Source: Flavisericum labens (GTDB lineage Bacteria > Bacteroidota > Bacteroidia > Flavobacteriales > Flavobacteriaceae). From it: a stretch of 64,000 nt of DNA. The translations under genes were made by a program, and so were the position numbers. The stretch lies in NCBI RefSeq assembly GCF_045446075.1, contig NZ_JBJJBQ010000002.1, positions 372,001 to 436,000 of the forward strand, written 5' to 3'. Under the pieces are notes generated by a model. It was not told where the DNA came from and did not search any database. It saw only the letters and a list, made by a program, of their open reading frames with translations. This document shows, in pieces, positions 26,321 to 34,659 of the stretch. Every line of letters begins with the position of its first letter. Within the stretch, counting starts at the first letter, position 1.

Positions 26321-26389
26321 ATTTAATTTTTTGAATTCAGGATTCAATTCTGGCAAAAATAGCAGTGCTTATCCAGTATTAATGATTAA
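26321..26389 (-). pseudogene. decayed C-terminal fragment of a CPBP intramembrane protease gene
   Basis: The minus strand reads LIINTG, a TAA, then ALLFLPELNPEFKKLN. That aligns with LSINAGIALLFYPELNMDFKKIH of the intact CPBP gene at 29904-30743. The DNA of the two stretches also aligns along about 70 bases. The rest of the gene is gone. The surrounding gap 26172-26443 (272 bases) holds nothing else I can support. Confidence 0.62.
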
Positions 26390-26443
26390 GTAAAAAAAGA
26401 GCAACAAGCTTTGGTTTAGACTAAAATACACCATGTTTTTAAC

Positions 26444-27298
26444 TTAGCTCTTCTTTAATATTTCAGCATCATTTGACTTTAAGTGTAAATCCAATTGCGG
26501 AAAAGGTATAGCTATCTTGTTTTCAGCAAATTTTTGACTAATAATTCTGCGGATATCGCTTTTTACTTTATTTATTCTAAATATGTTCTTACTAAAGAAT
26601 AAAACTTGAAAATCTAATGATGAATTTCCAAAACCCACTAATCGAGCTTCAGTTAATTCCCGGTCAGATATATCTGGATGTTCAAATGCACTTTCTTCCA
26701 AAATTTTTATAACTAAATCTACATCACTGCCATAAGTAACACCAACATCAATTCTAAACCGGGTTTTCTTTGTCTGGTGGCTCCAATTTATTACTTTATT
26801 GGTTGTAATTAATGAATTCGGAATGATAATAGAAATATCATTTGTGTTTAATCCTTTGGATGTTCTTAATCCAATACTTTGAATTCTTACAACATCACCA
26901 TCTATTTCTAAAACATCATCTATTTTTATGGATTGTTCTGAAAGTAAAATTATTCCTGATATAACATCATTAAATGTTTGCTGCAACCCTAATCCTATTC
27001 CAACAAGCAAAGCAGCAGAACCAGCTATTAATACAGTTACTTTAACACCAATAGTTTCTAAAATAAGCCCAACAGCAATTATCCATATAATATATCTTAT
27101 GATTTGAAATAAGGCATAGGCACTCCCTTTGTCAAGTTTTTTAGACTTGCGTTTACTAAAAAGTGCTTTCTTAATTAGCCATAAAATCAATTTGGTAATC
27201 AAGAAAATTATTAAGATAGTCACTAATGTATAAACCCGTATATTAGATTCTCCCAAATTAATAAGCTCCAATTCTAAAAATTTCTTTAATGTTTCCAT
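26444..27298 (-). CDS. mechanosensitive ion channel, MscS family
   Basis: A 284-residue MscS-type channel. Three N-terminal membrane helices (LVTILIIFLITKLILWLI, YIIWIIAVGLILETIGVKVTVLIAGSAALLVGIGLGLQQTF) end in the pore helix rich in Ala and Gly. The Sm-like domain follows (QSIKIDDVLEIDGDVVRIQSIGLRTS) and a C-terminal alpha/beta region ends in IAIPFPQLDLHL. These channels open under membrane tension to release solutes during hypo-osmotic shock. It stands in the accessory block. A second, shorter MscS homolog is at 32856-33410. Confidence 0.92.
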   Translation of the reverse strand: METLKKFLELELINLGESNIRVYTLVTILIIFLITKLILWLIKKALFSKRKSKKLDKGSAYALFQIIRYIIWIIAVGLILETIGVKVTVLIAGSAALLVGIGLGLQQTFNDVISGIILLSEQSIKIDDVLEIDGDVVRIQSIGLRTSKGLNTNDISIIIPNSLITTNKVINWSHQTKKTRFRIDVGVTYGSDVDLVIKILEESAFEHPDISDRELTEARLVGFGNSSLDFQVLFFSKNIFRINKVKSDIRRIISQKFAENKIAIPFPQLDLHLKSNDAEILKKS

Positions 27299-27431
27299 GT
27301 TGTCTTTTTAAATTAACATAAAGGTATAGAATAACCGTCGGTTAAGGTGGGGTATGCGCAATTTTTTGAACTAGACCTAGTCTATGTAAATCCATTATGA
27401 AATTGCAACCAGGCATGTTTTCTTAATTGAA

Positions 27432-27562
27432 TACCAACGGTTGGGCTATGGTTTCGTTTTGTGAAAATCCGCTATGTTTTTCCGTCTTAGGCTAAAGACA
27501 GCAAATTGCAATGAATTCCATTAGGAGTTTAGGCGCAATGAACTATGCATGCTGTGTTATGG
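27432..27562. repeat. intergenic imperfect palindromic repeat, copy 2
   Basis: It starts with TACCAACGGTTGGGCTATGG and ends with CTATGCATGCTGTGTTATGG. Inside is the hairpin GAAAATCC-type (GTGAAAATCCGCTATGTTTTTC), matched in copy 4 (30755-30890) by GATTTTCC/GGAAAATC. The last codons of the nitrilase gene run into its right end. Confidence 0.5.
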
Positions 27563-28486
27563 CTTTTTTTTATTTGTTAGATTTACATCGAAATTAAAAA
27601 CATCAGGTCTTGAATAATGTCCGACGACATCAAACATTCGTTTTGCTTTTATAATGTCTTGGAGGTTAATATCTGCATATAATATGCCTTCTTTTGCTTC
27701 TAGTGGTCCAGCGATAACTTTCCCGTTTGGTGCAATTATAGAACTATTACCTACATTAATCCATTCCCTTCCTTCTGGGTAAAGTTTTTTAAATTCATAC
27801 TCATCAGGAATATCATCCATTTTTAAAGCCATACAAGTGCTTATAACAAACAATCCGCCTTCTCTTGCAATATGCTGCATAGATTGAATCCAGTTGGGGC
27901 TTTTATCCCAGGTAGGAGAAACTAATATTTGAGTTCCAAATTCATAGATAGCATTTCTTGCCAATGGCATAAAATTCTCCCAACAGATTAACCCAGCTAT
28001 TATTCCTGCTGAAGTGTCATAAGAGCATAAGGTACTACCATCTCCTTGAGACCATATTAGACGTTCTCCGCCTGTTGGTATTAACTTTCTATGTTTACCT
28101 AGAATTATGCCTTTGTCGTCTATAAAAAGTAAGCTATTAAATAAACTGGCGCTACTGGTTTCAACATTACGTTCATGCATACCAATAACAACATTAATGC
28201 TAGCTGTTTTGGCCGCTTCACAAAGTTTTTGTGTAGAACCATCAGGCACAGAAACAGCATTTTCAACAAGTTTTAAGTAAAGCTCATTTAAATCAGCTCC
28301 TTTACTATTTGGAATTAGCCATACCCAATCTGGATAACCAGAAATAAAGGCCTCTGGGAAAACGATTAAGTTGGCGCCGTTTTCACCAGCTTCTAAAATT
28401 GCTTTACAGGCCTTATCAACCGTTTTTTCTTTATCTAAAAAAACGGATGAAAGTTGTGCAGCTGCTACCTTTATATTTTTAGTCAT
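27557..28486 (-). CDS. nitrilase-type carbon-nitrogen hydrolase
   Basis: A 309-residue enzyme with the full nitrilase triad: E45 in VFPEAFISGYP, K134 in KHRKLIPTGGERLIW and C168 in GLICWENFMP. The CWENFMP block marks the true nitrilase branch (nitrile to carboxylic acid plus ammonia) rather than amidases or beta-ureidopropionases. A likely substrate class is aromatic or arylacetonitriles, but that is inferred. There is no signal peptide. It is isolated from any nitrile or cyanide pathway and is flanked by palindromic repeats, which suggests horizontal acquisition. Confidence 0.93.
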   Translation of the reverse strand: MTKNIKVAAAQLSSVFLDKEKTVDKACKAILEAGENGANLIVFPEAFISGYPDWVWLIPNSKGADLNELYLKLVENAVSVPDGSTQKLCEAAKTASINVVIGMHERNVETSSASLFNSLLFIDDKGIILGKHRKLIPTGGERLIWSQGDGSTLCSYDTSAGIIAGLICWENFMPLARNAIYEFGTQILVSPTWDKSPNWIQSMQHIAREGGLFVISTCMALKMDDIPDEYEFKKLYPEGREWINVGNSSIIAPNGKVIAGPLEAKEGILYADINLQDIIKAKRMFDVVGHYSRPDVFNFDVNLTNKKKP

Positions 28487-28551
28487 CTTACTTTGTCTTT
28501 TTTGTATATAATGTTTAAAATTATGTAGCCTTTATTCAGGACGGGTCATAA

Positions 28552-28574
28552 TGTGCTACAACGTTTATGTATAA
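28552..28574. repeat. half of an intergenic repeat, probable partner of 29913-29941
   Basis: TGTGCTACAACGTTTATG is a close inverted match to GTGCAACGG.../GTTGGCAC at 29913-29941. The two halves flank the insertion-sequence remnants, as if the insertion split one repeat. Confidence 0.4.
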
Positions 28575-28795
28575 CTTAAGTTAAATAATAATATAAAAGT
28601 TATAAATTTAAGTATATAACCAGAAAGAACAAAAAGAGAGAATTAAGGTTATTTTGTATAGTGAGACTTGATCTCGTTTTTCTTAAAAATCCTCTCTCTT
28701 TTCTACTCTTATTTCGTACAGTTCTAAGAGACTAAGGATCTCGTTTTTAAGTTTTAGAAAACACGGTAGATACGTTCCTTCATAAGATATTAAAT

Positions 28796-28908
28796 ATGAA
28801 TGAAAATACGAATTATTTTGGAATTGACATTAGTAAAGATGTTTTTGATGTGACTGGAATTGATGGCTTGTTTCATCAGTTTAGTAATGAAGTTACAGGC
28901 TATAAAAA
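28796..28908 (+). pseudogene. IS110-family transposase, N-terminal fragment
   Basis: The ATG at 28796 opens MNENTNYFGIDISKDVFDVT, with the GIDISKD motif that starts the DEDD catalytic domain of IS110 transposases, then FHQFSNEVTGYKK. After about 37 residues the IS110 sequence stops and the DNA continues as part of an IS1182 transposase in another frame. A TAA ends this frame at about 28958. The upstream DNA (28600-28795) is AT-rich and probably the left end of the IS110 element. Confidence 0.7.
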
Positions 28909-29843
28909 GCAGAAATGCCAAATGGGCCAAGGACCAAGACGGGCGTCCGGGAGCAGGTAACAAAGGCAGTCGCTATACCAGTAACAAAACGCATTACAGT
29001 CCTACCGACCCCGATGCGCGTATTAGTGTAAAACCGGGCAAGGCCAGAAAGCTCAATTACCAAAGCCAGCTTACCGTAGATACCGCCCACCATGTGATCA
29101 GTGATATCAAGGCCTATCATGCCGATGGTAAAGACAACCAACAGTTACAAGATATAGTGGTCCGCGTGCAGCGCCGCTTACGCCGTTCGGGTTTGGTCTG
29201 GGACAACTGTGTGGCCGATACCGGGTATAGTAGCGGTGAGAATTACGCTTTTCTGGAAGGTAGAAACCTGAAAAGCTTTATACCGCCCCATGGCACGTAT
29301 AAAGGCTGCCCCGATGGCTTTGCTTATAACGAAGCCAAAGATCATTATGTCTGTTCACAAGGTAAGGTGGTACCGTTTAAAAAGGTGTTTTACGAAACCA
29401 AGAACCACACCAAAAAGAAAGAATATCGCGCATCAAAGAAAGTGTGCATCGATTGCCCGGTCCGTAGCCAGTGTTTGGGCAAGAGCGCCCAGGAAAAGAA
29501 GTTTACCGTTACCTATTACCGCGCCGAGTACGAACGTAACATCGCTAGGGTCAACAGTCCACAGGGGCGCTATATGAAAGCCAAGCGTCAAAGTACGGTA
29601 GAACCTGTATTTGGCACCTTGACCCAGTTTATGGGCTTAAGGAAAGTCAATACCATTGGCATTAAGCAGGCCAATAAGTGCATGCAGCTATCTGCTATTG
29701 CGTACAACCTTAAAAAGTACCTGAAATTTGTAGAAAAACACAGTAAAAGCGGAGCGGCAAGCCTGCCTGCGCTTTTATCTCGTGTTCTAGCAGTAATAGG
29801 GCTAATATTAAGCCCGTATGACCGACTTAGATTTAGCTTTTAA
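28909..29843 (+). pseudogene. IS1182-family transposase, 5'-truncated
   Basis: The translated block NAKWAKDQDGRPGAGNKGSRY to KQANKCMQLSAIAYNLKKYL is the C-terminal two thirds of an IS1182 transposase. It includes VADTGYSSGENYAFLEG (one catalytic Asp), a cysteine motif CIDCPVRSQC and the catalytic-Glu region STVEPVFGTLTQFMG. The N-terminus, including the first catalytic Asp, is missing, so it should be inactive. The base composition is noticeably more GC-rich than the surrounding genes, consistent with transfer. The usable open frame starts at 28860 by chance within the IS110 piece. The 3' end is marked by an inverted repeat at 29843-29894. Confidence 0.82.
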
Positions 29844-29894
29844 TCATGATGGTATAAAACAAACGCCCTTAAAATGGTTGTTTTGTATCATGAT
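29843..29894 (+). terminator. long inverted repeat at the end of the IS1182 remnant
   Basis: ATCATGAT (29843-29850) with TATAAAACAA pairs with TTGTTTTGTATCATGAT (29878-29894) around a short loop. It probably acts as a transcription stop or is the right terminal structure of the element. Confidence 0.5.
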
Positions 29895-29903
29895 TTTGTA
29901 AAA

Positions 29904-30743
29904 TTATGGGCTTGTGCAACGGCTACCATTGTTGGCACTTGTTTTTAATTTATTCTTTACTATTAAAAATCCAGTAAATATCATAATTCCGATGCTTGAT
30001 AATAAATGTATTTTTTTGAAATCCATATTTAATTCAGGGTAAAATAGCAATGCGATTCCTGCATTAATTGACAAGTGAAATAAAATTGCTATAAGAACAC
30101 TTCCCCTAGAATTAATTACTAACCAAGTAATTATTATGGATAGGCAGATTAGTATAGTGAAATATGCAATTACAGGAATTATAGATATTGGTTCTCCACT
30201 AACCAATGTTCCGAATGGTGCCCACCATAGTGGAATATGCCAAACAAACCATATAACTCCAATAATGATTGCACTTTTCAGGTTTGAATATTTTTTTTGA
30301 AATTCGGGCAATAAAAAACCTCTCCACCCTAGTTCTTCTCCCAAAGGTCCAGCATACAATCCCGTTAATAATATTGTTGGTATCGATAAATATGCCATTT
30401 TATCAAAACCTCCAATTTCCCCTATAAATTGGCTGTAAAGTGCAATACCAATAATTACAAATATTAGAGGTACAAGAATTATGTATACATAATATTTAAA
30501 AGGGACTTTCCATATAAAAAGCTTTTTGATTAATTCCAATAGCCCTTTGAGTCCATCAAAGAATAGAGTTGTAATTATTCCGGATATTGTTGGTCCATAT
30601 AAACCAACAAAAAAGAAAACTAAAAATTTATCAATTGACTCTTGATTAATACCGTCTGATAGATGGTTTAATCCAATAATCCAAAGTGTCCAAGACCATA
30701 AAAAGGTCAGTATTAAAAACACAAATAAATTTTTTCTATTCAT
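29904..30743 (-). CDS. CPBP family intramembrane metalloprotease
   Basis: A 279-residue membrane protein with about eight helices. It has the CPBP (CAAX protease and bacteriocin-processing) signature: GPLGEELGWRGFLLPEF, the double-glutamate motif, then VIWFVWHIPLWW with the metal-binding His, and AILFHLSINAG. Bacterial members process peptides or act in immunity to bacteriocins; the target is unknown. The last residues (SANNGSRCTSP) are encoded by intergenic repeat DNA, so the original stop may have been lost and the frame now ends in repeat sequence. A decayed cousin lies at 26321-26389. Confidence 0.9.
   Translation of the reverse strand: MNRKNLFVFLILTFLWSWTLWIIGLNHLSDGINQESIDKFLVFFFVGLYGPTISGIITTLFFDGLKGLLELIKKLFIWKVPFKYYVYIILVPLIFVIIGIALYSQFIGEIGGFDKMAYLSIPTILLTGLYAGPLGEELGWRGFLLPEFQKKYSNLKSAIIIGVIWFVWHIPLWWAPFGTLVSGEPISIIPVIAYFTILICLSIIITWLVINSRGSVLIAILFHLSINAGIALLFYPELNMDFKKIHLLSSIGIMIFTGFLIVKNKLKTSANNGSRCTSP
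29913..29941. repeat. half of an intergenic repeat at the CPBP gene 3' end
   Basis: TGTGCAACGG and ATTGTTGGCACTTG form an imperfect inverted pair, and the other half of the unit appears at 28552-28574 beyond the insertion-sequence scar. Confidence 0.4.
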
Positions 30744-30754
30744 TTTTTAAATAA

Positions 30755-30890
30755 GTGCCAACGTTGTTGTATAAGGAAAGTTGCGTGTTTGTGTGCGAGG
30801 ATTTTCCGAAGGAAAATCAGAAGCTAGCAAACGAGCAACTAACTTTGGTTTAGCTAAAACTAGCAATTTTTTTTATACGGTGTTGTGCTT
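30755..30890. repeat. intergenic imperfect palindromic repeat, copy 4
   Basis: The left end GTGCCAACGTTGTTGTATAA and right end TTATACGGTGTTGTGC are inverted to each other with a few mismatches. The centre holds a perfect hairpin GATTTTCC, GAA, GGAAAATC. The unit fills the gap between the CPBP and DUF6090 genes. It is the clearest copy in the window. Confidence 0.6.
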
Positions 30891-30932
30891 TCGTTATTTT
30901 TGTCTTTAACTCTTTTTTTATATTACAACACG

Positions 30933-31655
30933 TTAATCAAGTTTGTCAATTAATATTTCTGTTTTATCAATTAATCTCTCTACAATATTTTTTCTCACTT
31001 CCATATTAAACAATCTGACAGTCAAAAGTCCATTAAACTCACTATAGATTGTTTTTTTATTTGCGTTTTTCCAATATGAATCTTGAAGATGCCCTTGTAT
31101 AATAAACCAATAGCCAGGATACTTAGACATAAAAGGTTCAAGTAAGTTGTAATAAATTCGCATATTATTATTTGAAGTTGCTATCATTGTGTTTCTTTCT
31201 GTATAATATTCCTGTACATTCTTCGCTAAATCTTTCTCGAATAAAGCAATTTCACCTGTTGACTCTAAAGAATTAAATGTAGTTTTATTTAATTCTTTCA
31301 AGGTATTAAGACCTCCATAGTATTCGTAACGAACAATTTTTACAAGTGTATCTATATTAGAAGTTAAATTGGACAGCCTTTCAGCATAGGCATTGTTGAT
31401 TTTTATTTCTTTCGTTATATATTCCAAATCCAATTTCAGTATTTCTAAATCATTTTGTAAATCAATCTTCAATGCTTTTTCTTGAATAATTCCCTGTTCA
31501 TATTTTTTTCTTTGTTCGTTTAAATTTCCAATTTGTAAGGCAATCAAAATCCCAATAACGACTAGGATAATTTCTCCAATGGCATATAATAGATATTTGC
31601 TGAATTTGTTATCAGTCAATAATCTTTGTCTGATTTTTCTAAAGAATTTTATCAT
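30933..31655 (-). CDS. DUF6090 family membrane-anchored protein
   Basis: A 240-residue protein with the DUF6090 hallmark at the N-terminus: IKFFRKIRQRLLTDNKFSKY, then LLYAIGEIILVVIGILIALQIGN, one membrane helix, and a long helical coiled region to the end. The family is very common and often multi-copy in Flavobacteriaceae; its function is not known. It probably anchors in the inner membrane with the helical part outside. It lies between two palindromic repeats in the accessory block. Confidence 0.9.
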   Translation of the reverse strand: MIKFFRKIRQRLLTDNKFSKYLLYAIGEIILVVIGILIALQIGNLNEQRKKYEQGIIQEKALKIDLQNDLEILKLDLEYITKEIKINNAYAERLSNLTSNIDTLVKIVRYEYYGGLNTLKELNKTTFNSLESTGEIALFEKDLAKNVQEYYTERNTMIATSNNNMRIYYNLLEPFMSKYPGYWFIIQGHLQDSYWKNANKKTIYSEFNGLLTVRLFNMEVRKNIVERLIDKTEILIDKLD

Positions 31656-31679
31656 TAGTTATTGGTTTGTAATAATGAA

Positions 31680-31715
31680 GCACAACGGTTGGATAAACAC
31701 AATTGCGTTTATCTG
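31680..31715. repeat. short hairpin with repeat-type end, upstream of the DUF6090 gene
   Basis: AGCACAACGGTTGG is followed by GATAAAC, eight bases, GTTTATC: a perfect seven-base stem. The CACAACGGTTGG end matches the other intergenic repeats (27432, 30755). Confidence 0.4.
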
Positions 31716-31758
31716 CATTATATTTAATTTTAATAAATATAAGTAAACATTTACATTA

Positions 31759-32823
31759 TTATAACCACTTCTTCCGCTTAAAGTAAATAAGCATTCCTAT
31801 AAAAAGAATTATCATAACTCCCCAAAGGATAAAGTAGCTATACCTGTATTGCAGCTCGGGGATGTATTCGAAATTCATTCCGTAAATGCCCGCTATAAAG
31901 GTTAAGGGGATAAATATAGAAGCCATGATGGTTAGTACTTTCATCACTTCGTTCATTTTATTGCTAATGGTGGTCATGTACATATCCATTAAACTCCAAA
32001 TCATTTCGCGATAAATATCTATGTTTTCCGACACTTGAATTAAATGGTCGTAAACATCTCTGTAGTAAGTGATTGTGTTTTTGTTGATTAGGTTGCTGTC
32101 GTTCTTTTCAATTCGGTTTAAAACTTCACGCAACGGAAAAATAGCTCGGCGTACCCTTAAAATTTCACGTTTTAGGTTTTGAATTTTCTGGCTAATGTCG
32201 TCATCCACATTACCAGAAAAAATAGAGGTCTCAAAATCTTCAATTTTATCTCCTAAAATTTCAATGACACTAAAATAATGGTCAACAATGGCATCAATTA
32301 AAACGTAAAGTAAATAATCGGCACCCATACTGCGCACGCGGCCTTTTGCATGCCTAATGCGCTCCCTCACACTATCAAACACATCACCTTCAGATTCTTG
32401 AAAAGTGAGCACATAATCTGATCCCAAGATAAAACTAACCTGTTCTGAAACTATATTTTCGTTGGCATCGTAATATAGCATTCTAAGCACAACAAACAGA
32501 TAGTCATTGTACTCATCAATTTTTGGGCGTTGTGAAATGTTTACAATATCTTCAAGAACCAAGGGGTGCAGCTCGTAGTGTTCGCCAATTTTTTCTATGG
32601 CCTTTACGTGGTTTAGTCCGTTTATGTTTATCCAGGTTATGGTGCCTTCTTCAAAGCTAAAACATTCTTCAACGTTTAAAAGTTCTTTTTCTATGTAATG
32701 GTCTAGGTTGTAATCATACGATTCAATAAAAAGTTTTTGCGACGCTTTTTCACCCGTATAGATGACACTGCCCGGTATTTGACCAATCTTTTTTTTGGAT
32801 GTATGTCTTCTTGCCTTAGCCAT
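31759..32823 (-). CDS. corA: magnesium/cobalt transporter CorA
   Basis: A 354-residue CorA channel. The cytoplasmic N-terminal domain (about 290 residues) contains the helical bundle with LVLEDIVNISQRPKIDEYNDYLFVVLRML. The two C-terminal helices follow, with the diagnostic YGMNFEYIPEL loop between them (TIMASIFIPLTFIAGIYGMNF). It forms a pentamer that imports Mg2+ down its gradient, and a GMN loop selects hydrated metal. It is followed after 32 bases by an MscS homolog on the same strand, probably the upstream gene of the same transcript. Confidence 0.94.
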   Translation of the reverse strand: MAKARRHTSKKKIGQIPGSVIYTGEKASQKLFIESYDYNLDHYIEKELLNVEECFSFEEGTITWININGLNHVKAIEKIGEHYELHPLVLEDIVNISQRPKIDEYNDYLFVVLRMLYYDANENIVSEQVSFILGSDYVLTFQESEGDVFDSVRERIRHAKGRVRSMGADYLLYVLIDAIVDHYFSVIEILGDKIEDFETSIFSGNVDDDISQKIQNLKREILRVRRAIFPLREVLNRIEKNDSNLINKNTITYYRDVYDHLIQVSENIDIYREMIWSLMDMYMTTISNKMNEVMKVLTIMASIFIPLTFIAGIYGMNFEYIPELQYRYSYFILWGVMIILFIGMLIYFKRKKWL

Positions 32824-32855
32824 AGAAACAATAATAGCTTAAATATAGCGATTAA

Positions 32856-33410
32856 TTAAACAGCTTCGGCACCGTCATCATCAGAAGGGCCATCAATAGC
32901 ATCTTTTTGAATAAGCGTAACAGCCTTTTGAAGCATGAGGTTGTTGGGATAGGTGACCAAATCGCCATTATCCAACCTCAAGAGTAGTTGAAAAGCTCTG
33001 ATATCTTCTATTATAGCCATAATAGGGAAGTCCTTATCGTGTATTTCAATTTTGTCACCCACTTTATACGGAAAATTAAAAAACATAATAATACCTGAGG
33101 TGATATTACTTAAAATGGACCATATGGCGAAAAGCCCAATACCGATAACAGCAAAAATAGATGAAAAAACTACGGCAATTTCTTTGAATTCTGTTCCAAA
33201 AATGAAAGATTCAATAAGTATGGCAATGAGCAGCATGGTTACCGTGATGTACCTTCTAATAAGGCGGATTCTAGCATCGTTTATACCATTTTTGCGCGCA
33301 ACTTTTGTAATGGTAAAATGTATAATGAACCTGATAATGAACAATGAAAAAAGTATGATTCCACTGATTATCAATTCGTTTTGATAATCTTTTAAAAAAT
33401 CTAAAAACAT
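32856..33410 (-). CDS. short MscS-like mechanosensitive channel protein
   Basis: A 184-residue MscS homolog, shorter than the usual 280 residues because the C-terminal alpha/beta domain is reduced. Helices ELIISGIILFSLFIIRFIIHFTI and TVTMLLIAILIESFIFG are followed by the pore helix (AVVFSSIFAVIGIGLFAIWSILSNITSGIIMF) and the first part of the beta domain (YKVGDKIEIHDKDFPIMAII). The tail is acidic (DDDGAEAV). It may be a modified channel or act with the CorA gene downstream; I cannot tell. Confidence 0.85.
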   Translation of the reverse strand: MFLDFLKDYQNELIISGIILFSLFIIRFIIHFTITKVARKNGINDARIRLIRRYITVTMLLIAILIESFIFGTEFKEIAVVFSSIFAVIGIGLFAIWSILSNITSGIIMFFNFPYKVGDKIEIHDKDFPIMAIIEDIRAFQLLLRLDNGDLVTYPNNLMLQKAVTLIQKDAIDGPSDDDGAEAV

Positions 33411-33501
33411 AAATGAGTAAGGTTAGAATTAAAACAAATATACGCTCAAAATAAAAACTATTTTAACCTGTTGTGCATTTTGAAAATAAAATTAGCTTAG
33501 G

Positions 33502-33664
33502 CGTCAGTTCGAGTGATTTCGAGATTATCGAAATCAAAATACATTTTGATTGACGATACCTAAGCGGAGCTTAAAAAATCGTATCGAGAACCTTTGTTAG
33601 ACAAAAATTCTTTTTCTCGATACAAATTTCACTCATTCTATGGTGAAATCCACTCGAATTGACG
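33502..33664. repeat. 163-base MITE-like inverted-repeat element
   Basis: Ends are CGTCAGTTCGAGTG (33502-33515) and CACTCGAATTGACG (33651-33664), inverted with one mismatch. Inside, TATCGAGAA and TTCTCGATA form a second inverted pair. There is no coding frame. Such elements look familiar from other Flavobacteriaceae, but a search is needed. It fills the gap 33411-33688, whose rest is AT-rich. Confidence 0.75.
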
Positions 33665-33688
33665 AATTTCATCAAAATGAAAACTATT

Positions 33689-34633
33689 TTAATCTAACTG
33701 AAGCGTTTGTCTTAAAACTTCATCACTATTACTGTTTTTTTGCCAGTATGCTGATTTAATGGTGTTTAGTTTGGTTGCTTTTGTGGTTAAAACTTGGGCA
33801 TTAGCGCCAAAACCACTTTTAAAGGTTTCTTCCCAACTTATAATATCATATGGGAAATCGGGATTAAAAGTGATGGTGAGTTTTCGGTTTAACTCAGGGT
33901 AGTCAACGGAATACCTGTTTTTTGTTAAGGTAGCTTCAGCTCGATAAGCTTTTATGGGCACATGTTTTAGTCTTGTAAATTCCGGAGACGGAATTATTTC
34001 TAAATTTCCAGTCGGTAACGATTTTGGGTTTATGCGCAACTGGATCCATAATTCGTTTTCTAAAATGGTTTTTTCCAATTTGAAAGATTGGTCGGCTTCA
34101 CCTTGAAAATAGGAATGAGAAACGACTTCGAATTGCTGGCGGTTATTTAGCTGAGCATAAACATGACCACACCATTCCTGAATGGAACTGGAAACTTTAA
34201 GGGCATGTTGGCTATTTGAAACCGGATAAAACGTGCTCTGCATAATGGAGTAGGGGTAAATGCCTGTATTAAATTTTTTAGTAGCGTTGAGTTTTAAAAC
34301 AGGGATGTTTTTGTTGTTTTGGTTTCCGGCTTTCACTTGAATGTTTGGCAAGAAATCTTCGGTAACATAAACTAACACGGCTTTGCCTTTCCTTATTTCG
34401 CCATAGCGTGCTTGCTCTAGCTTGTATGAAGAAATCTCGGCTTCGCCAGCGTACCAATACTTTTTAAATGCTTCGGGTAGTTGCTTTTTGTTGAAATCCT
34501 TATGTACAATAAGTTTGGTTTCCCAATTATGAGCGATATCTTTTGTGCCCTTTTCCTTTTTACATGAAAGCATCATTAATGTAACCAGTGCGGCCCCGAA
34601 TAGTTTTATGGCTTTTAAAATGCGTCTATTCAT
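33689..34633 (-). CDS. septum-formation-inhibitor-linked lipoprotein of unknown function
   Basis: A 314-residue lipoprotein: the signal peptide ends at the lipobox LSC near residue 24. The body is rich in aromatic strands (KYWYAGEAEISSYKLEQARYGE, IPVLKLNATKKFNTGIYPYSIM, GNLEIIPSPEF). I do not know its fold. Database entries often mislabel this lipoprotein as Maf because it lies next to the real maf gene, 26 bases upstream here. It is last in the transcript that begins with the DUF2520 gene. Confidence 0.75.
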   Translation of the reverse strand: MNRRILKAIKLFGAALVTLMMLSCKKEKGTKDIAHNWETKLIVHKDFNKKQLPEAFKKYWYAGEAEISSYKLEQARYGEIRKGKAVLVYVTEDFLPNIQVKAGNQNNKNIPVLKLNATKKFNTGIYPYSIMQSTFYPVSNSQHALKVSSSIQEWCGHVYAQLNNRQQFEVVSHSYFQGEADQSFKLEKTILENELWIQLRINPKSLPTGNLEIIPSPEFTRLKHVPIKAYRAEATLTKNRYSVDYPELNRKLTITFNPDFPYDIISWEETFKSGFGANAQVLTTKATKLNTIKSAYWQKNSNSDEVLRQTLQLD

Positions 34634-34659
34634 AATTTATTTTTCTTAAAATTACAAAG

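Larger units (their letters stand above)
28580..29900 (+). mobile_element. hybrid insertion-sequence scar (IS110 left part joined to IS1182 right part)
   Basis: IS110 sequence ends and IS1182 sequence begins at about 28906-28910. The simplest history is an IS1182 element that landed in, or recombined with, an IS110 element and was then cut by a deletion. The outer limits are estimates. I see no intact terminal inverted repeat or target duplication. Confidence 0.65.

Noticed and set aside
25425..31750. CRISPR array or true integron
   Set aside because: Spacing and repeats are irregular with whole genes between them, and no cas genes or integrase are seen. Only a cassette-like pattern can be claimed.
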